A stretch of 64,000 bases of DNA, taken from positions 248,001 through 312,000 of the forward strand of contig JAJEKV010000328.1 in the NCBI GenBank assembly GCA_021234155.1, given 5' to 3'. Shown here in pieces: positions 12,686 through 24,535 of the stretch. Numbering within the stretch: position 1 is the first letter of the stretch; the number at the start of each line of letters is the position of its first letter. The notes under the pieces were generated by a model, which ran no database searches, was not told the origin of the DNA, and saw nothing but the letters and a program-made list of their open reading frames with translations. Source of the stretch: Isoetes taiwanensis. Lineage: Eukaryota > Streptophyta > Lycopodiopsida > Isoetales > Isoetaceae. The position numbers and the translations under genes are program-made.

Positions 12686-13126
12686 CTCGATTTGCCATTA
12701 TACAGAAAATCTGATGCGATGGCAAAGCACATCTATTTCTATTTAGTATTAGAACATACTGATCTGTCTATTTGCTAGCATCAATTTCTCATTCCAGAGG
12801 ATAAAACGAGCAATTAATCATAGAATCTAGAAAGAACAAAGGATTTTGCATAAAATTATTGGATTCAATTACCTTATCACTGGTTGTCTATGTAATGAAA
12901 TGGGCCCCACCAGTTAGGAGATGGATTTCCAGCTTATACATATCTTCTTTTCATATACCTGCATAATTATTCTGCCAAATTATCTCATATCTAGATAGAA
13001 TAAAGAAATATGATTCTACCTTGAGCAATCGGCAGTGCTAGGTCAATCCCTTGAGCATTGATTCTACTTAAACTGGATTTAACTAAAAGCAGAAGTGCAC
13101 CAGGCTAAGAATCGGCATGATGCCAG
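12686..13126. other. Unique spacer between the two satellite arrays
   Basis: AT-rich single-copy-looking DNA with no ORF of note, between the end of the 1.125-kb array and the start of the 19-bp minisatellite. Nothing functional is seen. Confidence 0.6.
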
Positions 13127-15443
13127 TGTGCATTATAGGTGGCATGTTGTAGCCTAGGTGGCATGTTTGAGCCTATGGGGCCTAGGTCGCATGTTTGAGC
13201 CACCTTGGCATGTTTGAGCCTAGGTGGCATGTTGGAGCCTAGGCGGCATGTTTGAGCCACCTTGGCATGTTTGAGTCTAGGTGGCATGTTAAAGCCTAGG
13301 TGGCATGTTTGAGCCACCTTGGCATGTTTGAATCACCTTGGCTTGTTTGAGACTAGGCGGCATGTTGGAGCCTAGGTGGCACATTTGAGCCACCTTTGCA
13401 TATTTGAGCCTAGGTGGCATGTTGGAGCCGTGTGTGGCGGTTTCAGCCACCTTGGCATGTTTGACCCTAGGTGGCATGTTGGAGCCTAGGTGGCACATTT
13501 GAGCCACCTTGGCATGTTGGAGCCTAGATGGCATGTTGTGAGCCACCTTGGCATGTTGGAGCCTGTGTGGCATGTTTGAGCTGCCTTGGCATGTTTGAGC
13601 CTAGGTGGCATGTTGGAGCCTAGGTGACATTTTTGAGCTACCTTGGCATGTTGGAGCCTAGGTGGCATGTTGGAGCCCGCATGGCGTGTTTGAGCCACCT
13701 TGGCATGTTTGAGGCACCTTGGCATGTTTGAGCCTAGGTGGCATGTTGGAGCCTAGGTGGCATGTTTGAGCCACCTTGGCATGTTGGAGAGCTAGGTGGC
13801 AACTTGGGCCGCATGTGCCATATTTGAGCCACCTTGGCATGTTGGAGCGTCAGTGGCCTTGGAGCCCGCGTGGCATGTTTGAGCCACCTTGGCATGATTG
13901 AGCCACCTTGACATATTTGAGCCTAGGTGGCATGTTTGAGACTAGGTGGCATGTTTAAGCCACCTTGGTATGTTGGAGCCTAGGTGGCATGTTTGAGCCA
14001 CCTTGGCATGTTTGAGTCTAGGTGGCATGTTGGAGCCTAGGTGGCATGTTGGAGCCACGTGCATGCTTGGAGCCACCTTGGCATGTTGGAGCCTAAGCTG
14101 GGTGGCATGTTGGAGCTGGCGTGGCATGTTTTGAACCACCTTGGCATGTTGGAGCCTAGGTGGTATGTTGGAGCATAGGTGGCATGTTTGAGCCACCTTG
14201 GCATGTTGGAGCCTACGTGGCATGTTGGAGCCTGCGTGGCATGTTTGAGCCACCTTGGCATGTTGGAGCCTAGGTGGTATGTTGGAGCATAGGTGGCATG
14301 TTTGAGCCACCTTGGCATGTTGGAGCCTAGGCTGGCATTTTGGAAACCACGTGGCATGTTTGAGCCTAGGTGGCATATTTGAGCCAACTTGGCATGTTGG
14401 AGCCTAGGTGGCATGTTGGAGCACACGTGGCATGTTTGAGCCACCTTGGCATGTTTGAGCCTAGGTGGCATGTTGGAGCCTAGGTGGCATGTTTGAGCCT
14501 AGGTGGCATGTTGGAAATCCGCGTGGCATGTTTGAGCCTAGGTGGCATGTTTGAACACCTTGGCATGTTTGAGCTACCTTGGCATGTTGGAGCCTAGGTG
14601 GCATATTGGGTGCCGCGTGGCATGTTTGAGCCTAGGGTGGCATATTGTTGCCCTAGGTGGCATGTTTGAACCACCTTGGCATGTTGGAGCCCCGTGCCAT
14701 GTTTGAGCCACCTTAGCATGTTGGAGCCTAGGTAGCATGTTTGGGCCACCTTGGCATGTTTGAGTCTAGGTGGCACGTTGGAGCCTAGGTGGCATGTTGG
14801 AGGTGGCGTGGCATGTTTGAGTCTAGGTGGCATGTTGGAGCCCACGTGATATGTTTGAGCCACCTTGGCATGTTGGAGCCTAGGTGGCATGTCGGAGCCT
14901 AGGTGGCATGTTGGAGATCAAGCGTGGCATGTTTGAGCCACTTTGGCATATTTGAACCACCTTGGCATGTTTGAGCCTAGGTGGTATTGGAGCCTATGTG
15001 GCACGTTTGAGCCACCTTGACATGTTGGAGCCTAGGTGGCATGTTGTGAGACACCTTGGCATGGTGGAGCCTACGTGGCATGTTTGAGCCACCTTGGCAT
15101 GTTGGAGCCTAGGTGGCATGTTGGAGCTCGCGTGGCATATTTGAGCCACCTTGGCATGTTTGAGACTAGGTGGCATGTTGGAGCCCGCGTGGCATGTTTG
15201 AGCCACTTTGGCATATTTGAACCACCTTGGCATGTTTGAGCCTAGGTGGTATGTTGGAGCCTATGTGGCACGTTGAGCCACCTTGGCATGTTGGAGCCTA
15301 GGTGGCATGTTGGAGCCCGCGTGGCATGTTTGAGCCTAGGTGGCATGTTGGAGACTAGGTGACATGTTTGAGCCACCTTGGCGTGTTGGAGCCTAGGTGG
15401 CATGTTGGAGCCCACGTGGCATGTTTGAGCCACCTTGGTATGT
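13127..15443. repeat. 19-bp minisatellite with two alternating unit types
   Basis: About 120 units of 19 bp occur in two main forms: A, GAGCCTAGGTGGCATGTTT/G, and B, GAGCCACCTTGGCATGTTT/G. A third form with GCGTGGCATG in the core is scattered through. Runs such as A-A-C-B recur, giving local higher-order periods. The core of A (CCTAGGTGGC) pairs with the core of B (GCCACCTTGG) at 9 of 10 positions, so neighbouring A and B units can fold into hairpins. Three 19-bp units make 57 bp, or 19 codons, and stops are rare. This produces long spurious His/Pro/Cys-rich ORFs on the minus strand (up to 144 codons). Confidence 0.95.
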
Positions 15444-15599
15444 TGCCAAGTGACGGATGTCTTCAAGTTCACGCTCTACAAGCTCACACACATACACATG
15501 TATGAAGTCAAATGCTAATGAGTCTGTCAAGCATGCATACAGCTCTTTTATGCCGCCATTTTGTGGCAGTAATGGCATGTGGACAACTTTTCATACATG
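15444..15599. other. Short unique spacer
   Basis: Unique sequence with an ACACACATACACATG stretch. No gene or repeat was recognised. Confidence 0.5.
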
Positions 15600-15832
15600 G
15601 GTTCCTAGAAAACCATAAAAAACCACACCTGATAAAAACACTACCTTAAAAAACAACACCTTAAAAAAAACATCCCTCCAAAAAACCATACCGCTTGAGA
15701 AAACAACACATCCTTAAAAAAGAAACTACATCTCCTTAAGAAACTACACATTCTTAAAAAAAAAAAGCTACAGCTCCCTAAGAAAAACTACAGCATATCC
15801 TTGAAAAACCACACCTCTGTATAACTACGTGT
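15600..15832. repeat. Degenerate A-rich tandem repeat
   Basis: Repeated variants of a ~25-35 bp motif, roughly CTTAAAAAACTACACATCC, occur about eight times with variable A runs. The period is irregular, so this may be an old microsatellite expansion. Confidence 0.6.
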
Positions 15833-15920
15833 GTGTTTTTTTCAAATCTTCAAAAAAACAATCCGTATTTTGTTTTTACTATTGTTTTCAGCCGTGGACC
15901 AAATGTTGGGGTTGTAGTGA

Positions 15921-17232
15921 TAACCCCTGTAGGCATTTTGACCGTGACCTCGTTAATGAGACAAAACTTGGACTTATTCAGATTTAATAGATAGCACTTC
16001 AAAGATGCCATTTTAAGAATATACGTATTGTTTAATTCTTCTTGGTGGTTATAATTTTTTATAAGTTTTAATTATATAAGTTTATGTTTGAATTAAAACT
16101 ATAATGGTTATCAAAGAATAAAATTGCTTTTCAAACTAATTTTCACTTGAATCTATTTAGAATTAGATATTTCAAGAATATAAAATTTTTATTTTTCAGT
16201 GATTTAATAGTTTGATAAGAAATTCACTTAAAACCATTATGAGTATTTTATAATTTACGTTTACAAAATACTTCAAAAAAAAGTTTAGATTGAAATTAGT
16301 TAAATGATAAAGTTATTGGTTTAATAATTATTATTGAATAATTTAATATTGATGAAATAAAATATATTGAAAATTTATCAATAATAAACTATTCAATTTT
16401 ATTATTTTTTGTTAAAACATAAATGTAATCATTTTATCAACTCCACTCTAAAATTTTTCTCTTTAAATATTTTTAAGAAATAACATTTATAATTATGCAG
16501 ACTTTATCTTAGATAAAAATTTGATTCTAAATAGTTAAAATAAAAATTAGTTTAAAATGCAATTGTATACTTTAATAATCATGATATTTTTAATCTAAAG
16601 ATAAATAGGACAAATTATCAACATATAATGTTATCATGACATCCTTGAGATATATATTTATTAGATTTGAATAAATCAAAATTTTATTAAATATGCCATA
16701 TTATTGCTGAATGTTATATTCCATGCACTCAGCTTGTATTTCACTCCGTGATCCAATTAGTGATATTGTTATCAGCAATATCCATTATGCCATGCTTAGA
16801 CAAACCATGGAAACCATGATTATGTCAAAATATAGTTCTGCGGATTCAGAAGCGTCAATCTAGATATGCACCAACCAGTGTATCGTATAGCTAGATTTAT
16901 TGTGATGGATACAAATTTGCTATTATGTCATGAAGCAATTTTATACTTTAGTAATCATCGTACTTTTATTTTAAAGATAAATTCATGGTATCTTTAAATT
17001 ATATTTATTATATTTAAATAAATTCGAATTTTGTTAAATATGCCATATTATTACTAAATGTTGTATCCCATGCATTCAGTTAAGTTTCACTCCGTGCCCC
17101 AATAAGTGATATTGTTATCAGCAATATCTATCATACCATTCTTAGGCAAACTCTAGAAACCGTGATAGTCCTGCGGATTCAGAAGTGTTAATCCACATAT
17201 GCACCAAGCACTATATAGTATAGCCAGATTTA
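15921..17232 (+). repeat. Dispersed AT-rich repeat R1, copy 1 (left part, before the Helitron)
   Basis: It begins TAACCCCTGTAGGCATTTTG and aligns by eye with 30338-31330. Shared blocks include GACCGTGACCTC, CTTGGACTTATTCAG, TAAGAATATACGTATTG and GATATTGTTATCAGCAA. The last third (about 16540-16935) is repeated in tandem at about 16936-17232. The copy stops at the A of AGCCAGATTTA, exactly where the Helitron begins, and resumes at 27557. It has no coding potential. It may be an old non-coding mobile element, but no terminal repeats were identified. Confidence 0.85.
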
Positions 17233-17326
17233 TCTATATATAATACTAATGGAGTTTTGGGATAATCTGTGCGCGATCTTGTACATTGAATTTTTTATTT
17301 TTTAACTTATTTTCATCCGTTAGATT

Positions 17327-17677
17327 TTGACAGTTTTGTTTGATGTGATGTTCTGGCTTCTTCTTCCCGAAAATAGGGGCTGCTTCATCTTCTTCCTCTT
17401 GCCACGATCATCCTTCCTTCTAGGCTTTGCAGCTTTCTGCACACACCCTCCTGTGTTTCTCAAAGAATGGCTGCCCAAATCATCTCGAGTCGTTGGATAT
17501 AAGAGCAGTTGGAAAAGGCAGGTGTGGGTTAATTGGGCGTTTCCTTGTGAAAAATTATGTCCGGAGGGCCTCTGTGCACCAGTTGGGTTTATGAAGGATA
17601 TTTGGCACTCTATCAGTGAAAACGATCTCCAGTGTATGATTTTTTTTTTAATGTCCTGGGTTTATGCTAGCTGTTGA
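17327..17677 (+). pseudogene. Coding-like fragment just inside the Helitron, product unknown
   Basis: An ORF of 116 codons starts soon after the Helitron left end. Its middle (FLKEWLPKSSRVVGYKSSWK and the residues after it) has ordinary amino-acid composition and looks captured rather than random. I recognise no family. A CCAG/TGTATG stretch at about 17630 could be an exon end. Without a homolog it is an unassigned exon-like piece. Confidence 0.3.
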
Positions 17678-17949
17678 ATCGGCACCTATTTGGTCTTGCA
17701 CAATAATCATTGATGGCCAGTTCCGAATGGCAGGAATGCCGTAGCTGCTACACCAAGATTTGTTTCACCTGAATTATACTGTTGCACATTGACTTCACGA
17801 TCTGGGCATGGGTGAGAAACTTTTGGTCAAGTATTAATATTACACATATGAGCAAGACGTATTCGTACAGATTGGACTCGAGGGAAAAGTTTGGATAATG
17901 CCTTCATGTAAGCCCATTGCTGCATGAGTTCTTTTTGTGCAAATTGTAG

Positions 17950-18562
17950 AGTAACTACGGAATTGGATAACTTATCACAGCTCTATCTGACATTAGAAGA
18001 CTTTGTGCAACTTTGGAACAAACCAAGTCGAGACATGAAACTTTATTCCTCAGGTAAGTCCCTTCTCTCTGCTGTTGTTATTATTCCTCACATTCTATAT
18101 ATGTCATACTTCTGGAAGCCATTATGTACCGGGACATTTTCGATAAAGCCCTAGAAGAAAAAGGGCGTCCCATATATGTTTAGCTTCTGTGCATGGAGCA
18201 TGAAGAGAAAGCCCTGATTTTTTATTCAACACATTTTCTCTCTTAATCTAATTATTTTTATGCAGTTTGGTAATGTATTTCCTGCAAAAAAGGGATTCTT
18301 GTTTTTGGAATTCACAATTGCTATAGCCTAAAGCAATTATCACTGGAATAAGAAACATGTAGTATACAATTACATTAGTTACTCATCGCAGCCATGGAGA
18401 ATATGTATGTGCATATTGTTGAAGTTCTGACTTATTCTAATCTGTTTTATTTTCAGCACGTTATTGCATACATGTCGAGCAGCGTTATGGAGAGGGTAAC
18501 TGATGAAGAGACTGCTCTTTCAATCTTTACGTCCTTCGCTTATCGCAGATGTGCACAGAAGG
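17950..18562 (+). pseudogene. Two exon-like fragments with good splice borders, product unknown
   Basis: The first piece (17950-18053, 104 bp) follows an AAATTGTAG acceptor and ends at the strong donor CAG/GTAAGT; it reads VTTELDNLSQLYLTLEDFVQ and onward. The second (18457-18562, 106 bp) follows TTTTATTTTCAG and ends AAGG/GTATAA; it reads HVIAYMSSSVMERVTDEETA and onward. Both are open throughout in one frame. Their splice context and position just upstream of the CHLD pieces suggest captured exons, possibly from one or more host genes. Neither is a part of CHLD that I recognise. Confidence 0.4.
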
Positions 18563-18860
18563 GTATAACAAGAATCTCTTGAAATACGAATTGTAATGAA
18601 ACAATATTTGTACTTAAAGTCAGCAACCCATCTAACAAATATGTTGAGATCTAGACTGAATTTGATATAAGCTAATATGCGTTTTGATTCTTATCATGCA
18701 TAAGACATGTCTCTTGTAGGATATTGCATTGTTTATGCCACATCTTTAATAGTTGAAAGATTGGCACATAACTTCTCCCTCCGAAGGTTAAAAAAATTGT
18801 CTGTGCTTGTACCATTCATGAAGTCAGACTGAATATCTGTGCCATATTTCTATCTTACAG

Positions 18861-19365
18861 GGACCTGTCAAACGATTGGCTGTCGATGCGACATTACGAG
18901 CTGCTGCACCATATCAAAAACTGCATAGACAATGAGCACTTGGACGTGGCGAGGCACGGAAAGTTTACGTTGATACCGATATGCATTCCAAAAAGAATGG
19001 CATAAATTTAGGAGATTTGGTAAATGTTATGGTCTCTTGTAGTTCACACAAATATTACTTTTGCAATGCTTTTATCCTATAAGAGGAAGCTTTTCTAATG
19101 GCACTAAGAGACTCGATGATTTGGCCAACATCACCGTAATGATAACTTGTGTATAGGAAGCCGGACTTAACATGCCCCTAAAGTTGTTTTGAGTTTTGTT
19201 TTTTCTAAATTTTGAAATGGCCATAATGGAATTTGTTGTGCTACTTGCAGATTGATTGTTTTTGTAGTTGATGCAAGTGGAAGCATGGCATCAAACAGAA
19301 TGAACAATGCAAAAAGGTGCAGACAATGCGACAATCGGGCTGATAGCTATACAAGTAGGGACCAG
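18861..19365 (+). pseudogene. CHLD: Captured fragment of magnesium chelatase subunit D (CHLD), broken
   Basis: CHLD is the AAA+/von Willebrand A subunit of plastid magnesium chelatase, which inserts Mg into protoporphyrin IX for chlorophyll. Exon-like piece one starts after TCTTACAG at 18861 with [20 protein letters not shown], then hits an in-frame TGA at 18933-18935. It continues in the same frame with a degraded match around ARKVYVDTDM. Piece two (19251-19365) follows CTACTTGCAG. It reads [20 protein letters not shown], keeps the MIDAS metal-site motif DASGS, and ends SYTSRDQ at the donor CAG/GTATG. The short central part of piece two is scrambled relative to the family. Family members are several hundred residues longer on both sides; the AAA+ half and the end of the VWA domain are absent. 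It is nuclear and intron-containing, lies inside the Helitron, and cannot make a functional subunit. Confidence 0.88.
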
Positions 19366-21389
19366 GTATGTTTTGTTAAGCATTAGAATTTTAAGTTTAT
19401 TGTCCATGGACCATGGGATAATCTACAATCTGCCAAATGATACTTAGGTTAGATTGGTAACTGCTGAATGCAAATTAGCCTTGTATCTCTATACGGTTTA
19501 AAACATGAGTGACGAGATTTCATGCAAAGGCATGAGGGCTCGCCTTCAAGACAAGTTAACACTCTTCGAGTTATCCGTGAGGAAAATAAAGTACCATACT
19601 TGACCAATTTTTGGTGATTTGAACGCCATCTCCAGCAGGTTGTGCTATGCACAATTGGTGGACAGCCCAAGTACAACAAACTTAGCAACGAATTGACTTA
19701 GGAATATTCTTTGCATGCTTGATTTATGAACATAAAAGAGAGCGGGAGGACATTTACCAAGGTTGCAGGTGCAGTCTTTGGGGGGAGAAGAAATCTTTAT
19801 TAGTTATTCATCCAAAAATTAAAAGGGTTGAGACCAGTTTATAAGAGAATAGAGAGTACCAAGGTTGAGTCAAGGCAATTAAAATCAGATTGTATTTGGT
19901 CTGCTTGAGACATTGCCAATTTGAAGAGGATCACAACGAGAATACTGAATTTATTTGATGTACCTACATCAGAAACTGGCAAAATATTCCGATGTGTAGA
20001 ATTATCTTCTTGAGGATTATCTATTAAATATGCAAATCCTGTGGGGCAAATCCTGTGCAGATTGTGTGGGGCAGACCACACAATCTGCAAATCAATGGCT
20101 GAGATATATACCACGTCAGATGGGGCTACAAAATGAAGTGTACCCAACATATTCAATAGACAGCTGAAGCAGAAGTCCAATTGAGTAATGAATTATCTTT
20201 TGACGTGCTAAGACCGTGACTACTTGGGAAATTCTCATGTTTTCCACAAGTGAGGGATGAGCATTTTGATGTTGTTATTGCATGAACAGCAAACTCTGGA
20301 GTAGGTTGTGGTCAGGTTTCTTAGCAACAAGACTTTGGAGTAGGTTATTTGAAGGTTAGATTTCTTTTTTCTTGAAGTTGTTTGAAGATGTGTATTTTCA
20401 TTTGACATGTTCAAAAAAACATGTCGCGACACTAGTGCTGGTGAAGTGCTGTTCGGCCTTCTTCAACCCTTCACCAAAAATGTCACTCTTCTCGCCCGTC
20501 ACCCGCCATAGCTATTCCGGGGAGCGGGAGAATTCATTGGCCTTCAAGATCAATCAAGGACCTTGATTGAAGCCAACTCAGTGATCTGGAAGGGTAGGTT
20601 GTTTTCGAAATGGAAATTGGCGGAATTAACATTTCTTTGATGCAGAATTGTTTCTTGCTTGGAGCAGAAAGCTATGGTTTCGACCATTGGAAAAAGCTTT
20701 CCTAGCTTCATTAGCAAAGAATTCATGCAAGTTTGATGCAGGGAGACTCTATTCCTGGGTTGCACTAATTTGTAGAGCAATCAAAGCATGTTTTTCCAAT
20801 TGCTGTTCAACATTCTCAAAGAATTTTTCCGAGAACAAAGTACCCAAACCAAGGCAAATACTTCCTTACTGCTGGTATAAACAATCCTCAAATTTAGTGA
20901 GGGAATCCGAACCCAATTCAGCACATGGAAAGGGATCGTCTTTGTTGTGGTGCCGAAAGATGAAATTTAACTTTCAATTTATTTGATGCGTATGAGCTTA
21001 TTTGGAAGATCATGTCGATAATTACAGATCTTCAGATGATTTTGGGGAGCCAAATGCTTCTTGTCGATTTCATGCCTTCAAATGTTTTTTGATGGAGATG
21101 TTGTCGAGCCTACCATGGATTCGTTTTGTTTAGAACAAGAAGGTTTGTTTCCTCAAATATGCTTTGACTTTTTACATATGTATTCTATCTTGGTTGACTA
21201 CATTTTAAGAATATTTCCACTTTCGGACTTGTTTGCATCAGATCTTGGAAGACCGTGATAAAAAACAATTCAGTAACACCTATGGCCGACATATTTTTCT
21301 ACACATAACTATGTCTTTGACTTATTTTTCATGCACATAACTATCTTTGACTTATTTTTCTACACACTTGGTAATTAAGATTAAATTGG
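19366..21389. other. Helitron interior, no gene recognised
   Basis: AT-rich sequence with short ORFs on both strands (for example 20648-20986 plus and 19839-20180 minus) that lack recognisable motifs or paired splice sites. The next expected CHLD exon was looked for after 19366 and not seen. Confidence 0.5.
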
Positions 21390-24190
21390 TTGAATACTGA
21401 TTCCTGCTTGAATGAAGGTTGTGAGAACATGTCCTGCCAACATTCATTGGAAGTTATGCTAAAAAAAAAAGCTGCTGAGATAAGAAAGATTCAAAGGCGG
21501 AAAAAAAAGGAAAAAGAAGCTGGTGCAGATGATGCAGCTTTGGAAAAAGGTTTACTTACCTCAAGGAAAAAAAAAGAAACTATCCAAAGAAGTAGGGAAA
21601 GTATTGAATCAAATTTTTGAAAAAGCTAAACCTGCTGAGAGAAAAGAAATCCTAAGTGGTGCTGCCAAGTGGGTGCCAGAACTTGGTGTTCCATGCACAA
21701 AAGAAGTGAAAACAATGGAAATGATTGTTAAAAATCTGAGGGATTCTTTTGAAGCACATAAGTACTGAAAACCATCGATACTTGGAGAGCCGGCGTCATG
21801 AATGTCTTTTGCAGTTAGTGCTGATACTAACAAATGTGCTTTTGCCAAACAAATGAATCTAGACAGGAAAATTGTTACAGTTGCAGTTAATAGAAGGTTA
21901 GTCATTGAACATGGTGATGGCCCATGGTCCATGTTCAAGAAAAAGCACAAGAATTGACAAACTTTCTTATGATGAAAGAAAATTCATAGTTGACTTTTGA
22001 GGAACAACACTAGAGTGTCTCCTTCCAAGAAACATGTTTTAAAGATCGATTATCTAAAGGGAAGAAAATTATGCATCCACTACACTTCTTAGAAGAGACT
22101 CAAAGTTAGAATAGTTAGAATATTTATTGGTTGTATTTTATTCTTTATTGCTGGACTGTTTTCAAAATGTCTAATGCTAATTGTTGGTTGCATGTCTTGC
22201 AGGTCACTTTCTACCAACGTTTCAGAAGTGAATATCCAAAGTTTGAGGTCTCTTTTTCACTATTCCATGCATTGAAACCTCCCTATGTTAGGAAGGTTAA
22301 GGATAGAGAGACGCGTCTTTGGTGTGTATCATATGAAAGCAGACTTTGTAAGAGTTGCAATTAACAAAGTCGACATGATGAAAAATACATGGTGTTGGTT
22401 GCAAGTGCACTTGTGAGGTCTGTGGGCCGGACCAACATGCATGTCAAGAAAGTGCACCTATGCTTCAACTAGTGAGCTTTTGAGGTCACTAGTATGTGCA
22501 CCATGATGAATCGATGAATGGCATGCACATGATTGTTTGACTTTAAAATGCAAAAGTGTGGGCCAAGCAAGTTACCAATATGTCCAAAGGAAAAGACATG
22601 TCTGTGAAAGGGTATCAAGTTGACTGGAAGACATATGACAAGGTGAGGATTGTCTATTTAGGTTGTCTAGTCTTTGGTTGTGATTTCTTCGTTGTTTACA
22701 TATATTGTTGTAGGTCTATGAGCATGTGGAAGAGCCCGATGATAAGGGAGGTTATAAGGTTTCTAAAAACCAAGAACCAAATTGGTTTACAAATCAACAA
22801 GTGTTGCTGAGATATTTGAGAATGCAAAGATGGGCCTTGAATCGGTTCATTCCACACAACTATGAGGGAGGTGGCAGGGCTAAACAATTTAGGGATTGTT
22901 TGGCAACGTTTCCAAAGGATTCAATTGTTTCAATAATCGACTTTTTCGAGAATTATACCTTCAAGATCCAACAAGAAATCCAAAGTCTTCATTGAGGAAT
23001 GATCGCTGCACAATTTTGGTACACATTACATACAGACATGCAGCAAAATTAGATGATCCTCATTTAGATGAGAATGAAAGAAGAATTATCAAAGAGACAC
23101 ATTTCTACATCTCGGATGATAGGGAACATGACATTTTATTTGTGCAACACTGCTTGCTCAAACATGCAAATTTTTAGCGTATTGTAGGTATCAAATATAA
23201 GCAAAGATATTATGTGGTCCGATGGATTCTCTCAAATTTTTTAAAGGTGCAAGGCCATTTTATTTCCTTGGTAGGTACTACTAAAACTCCAAAGATTCCA
23301 ATAAATTGGAATTATTTTGCTTCATACCATGGAAAAGGTATTCTGAAATGTTTTGTTCTTTTATTGTTGTATTCCTATGCATGATCAATCATTTTTCTTG
23401 AGACAGGTGAACATGATGGTGCTGGAGCTGTCATTAAGAGGGCACTAACTCATGAAATGTTAAAGAGGAATTCAACATCATTGAGAAATGCACATGATGT
23501 AGTTGTTTTTTGTACGAGACATTTCAAAGAACATTCCACAATTGAAGGGAAGGACAGATTTAGGTATTTTCTCGAAACCCTTTTATATCATTTCATATTT
23601 TGTTTGAATGTTCTATGTTTGTGAAACTGCAGGTTTTTTTGGGAAATAGGAATTGATGAAGTTGACAGGAGTGAGAGTTATGATTGTGCAACTCTAGTTG
23701 GATCAAGTCATTTCCATGCTATCAGGCCTATTCAAAGTGCAGACCCTACTCAAGTTGCACACATGAATTATTCTTGTTTCTGCCACAATTGCTGGCTTGG
23801 TAAGTATGGCAAGTGTCCAAACAGGGAGAGAATAGGCACATGGATTTTTTCTGAGCTAAGACCAGGTGCTGAATATAAAGATAAAGCTGCTGATGGTCCC
23901 TGTTTATGAGGGAGATCCCGAATGGAATTCGATATAATTGTAATTGGAGATAACTTTAAGTCAATGCCGAGCCTAACAACAAAGAAAAGGTAGATTTTAT
24001 ATTCTGAAATGCACACTTGTGTTAAACATGTCATTGAGAAAGCATACAAGGATCCTTGGGGTAAGTTTGGTAAGAATGAAGTTGTTGTAACAGGAAAGTA
24101 CTACAAGTTCATTGGAGGTCATAGATAATGAAGTTGTTGGAGCATGATCCTGAATGTAGTGTTTACAGTCATTTAGTGAATTTTTTGTCA
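21390..24190 (+). pseudogene. Decayed transposase-like ORF inside the Helitron
   Basis: A chain of open segments in changing frames, partly separated by intron-like gaps, reads as one protein. It has a Lys-rich start (about 21390-21768), then a segment with FSLFHALKPPYVRKVKDRET (about 22203-22350). Next come NWFTNQQVLLRYLRMQRWAL (about 22780-22990) and a segment around HITYRHAAKLDDPHLDENER (about 23020-23175). Last is the most distinctive block, NYFASYHGKGEHDGAGAV followed by IKRALTHEMLK (about 23300-23470), then a Cys/His segment (SCFCHNCW, about 23770). The order 'RPP, then a short C/H segment, then xxFASxHGKGxxDGxGxxxKR' resembles a poorly characterised DDE-transposase-like protein family known from animal and plant genomes. 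That assignment is from memory of the motif. Frameshifts and stops make it non-functional. Confidence 0.5.
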
Positions 24191-24399
24191 TGCATCACAT
24201 GGGAAATAACCAAGATGAGCTTCATGAAGATGTGCATGATCACATCATGGACAGCTTTGCCACAAAACACTACCATCTTGGCACAAGATGCGCTTGACTC
24301 AAAAATCACTGGCAAAGCAAAGGCAAAAGGTTGCAAAGAAAAAGAAGAAGAAAGAATGGAGACAATGAAATATAAACCATTCCAACCATTATGAAAATT

Positions 24400-24535
24400 A
24401 CAACCATTGAATTCTAAACATTGACATTGACATTGTAAAAATGTAACCATTGAATTTACAGAAATTACAACCATTGAATTCTAAACATTGACATTGACAT
24501 TGACATTGACATTGTAAAAATGTAACCATTATCTA
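24400..24535. repeat. ACATTG microsatellite inside a ~64-bp tandem duplication
   Basis: The block ACAACCATTGAATTCTAAAC, a run of ACATTG units and GTAAAAATGTAACCATT occurs twice, with two and then four or five ACATTG repeats. It lies just after the transposase-like remnant. Confidence 0.8.

Noticed and set aside
13127..15443. CRISPR-like appearance of regularly spaced short repeats
   Set aside because: Units are contiguous with no unique spacers, and the DNA is plainly plant nuclear. It is a minisatellite.
13105..15578. Long His/Pro/Cys-rich repetitive ORFs on the minus strand (up to 144 codons)
   Set aside because: They arise because three 19-bp units make 19 codons and the unit lacks stop codons. 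The same holds in other frames.
18861..19365. Functional CHLD gene or plastid DNA transfer
   Set aside because: CHLD is nuclear. This copy has an in-frame TGA, lacks the AAA+ half and the end of the VWA domain, and lies inside a Helitron.
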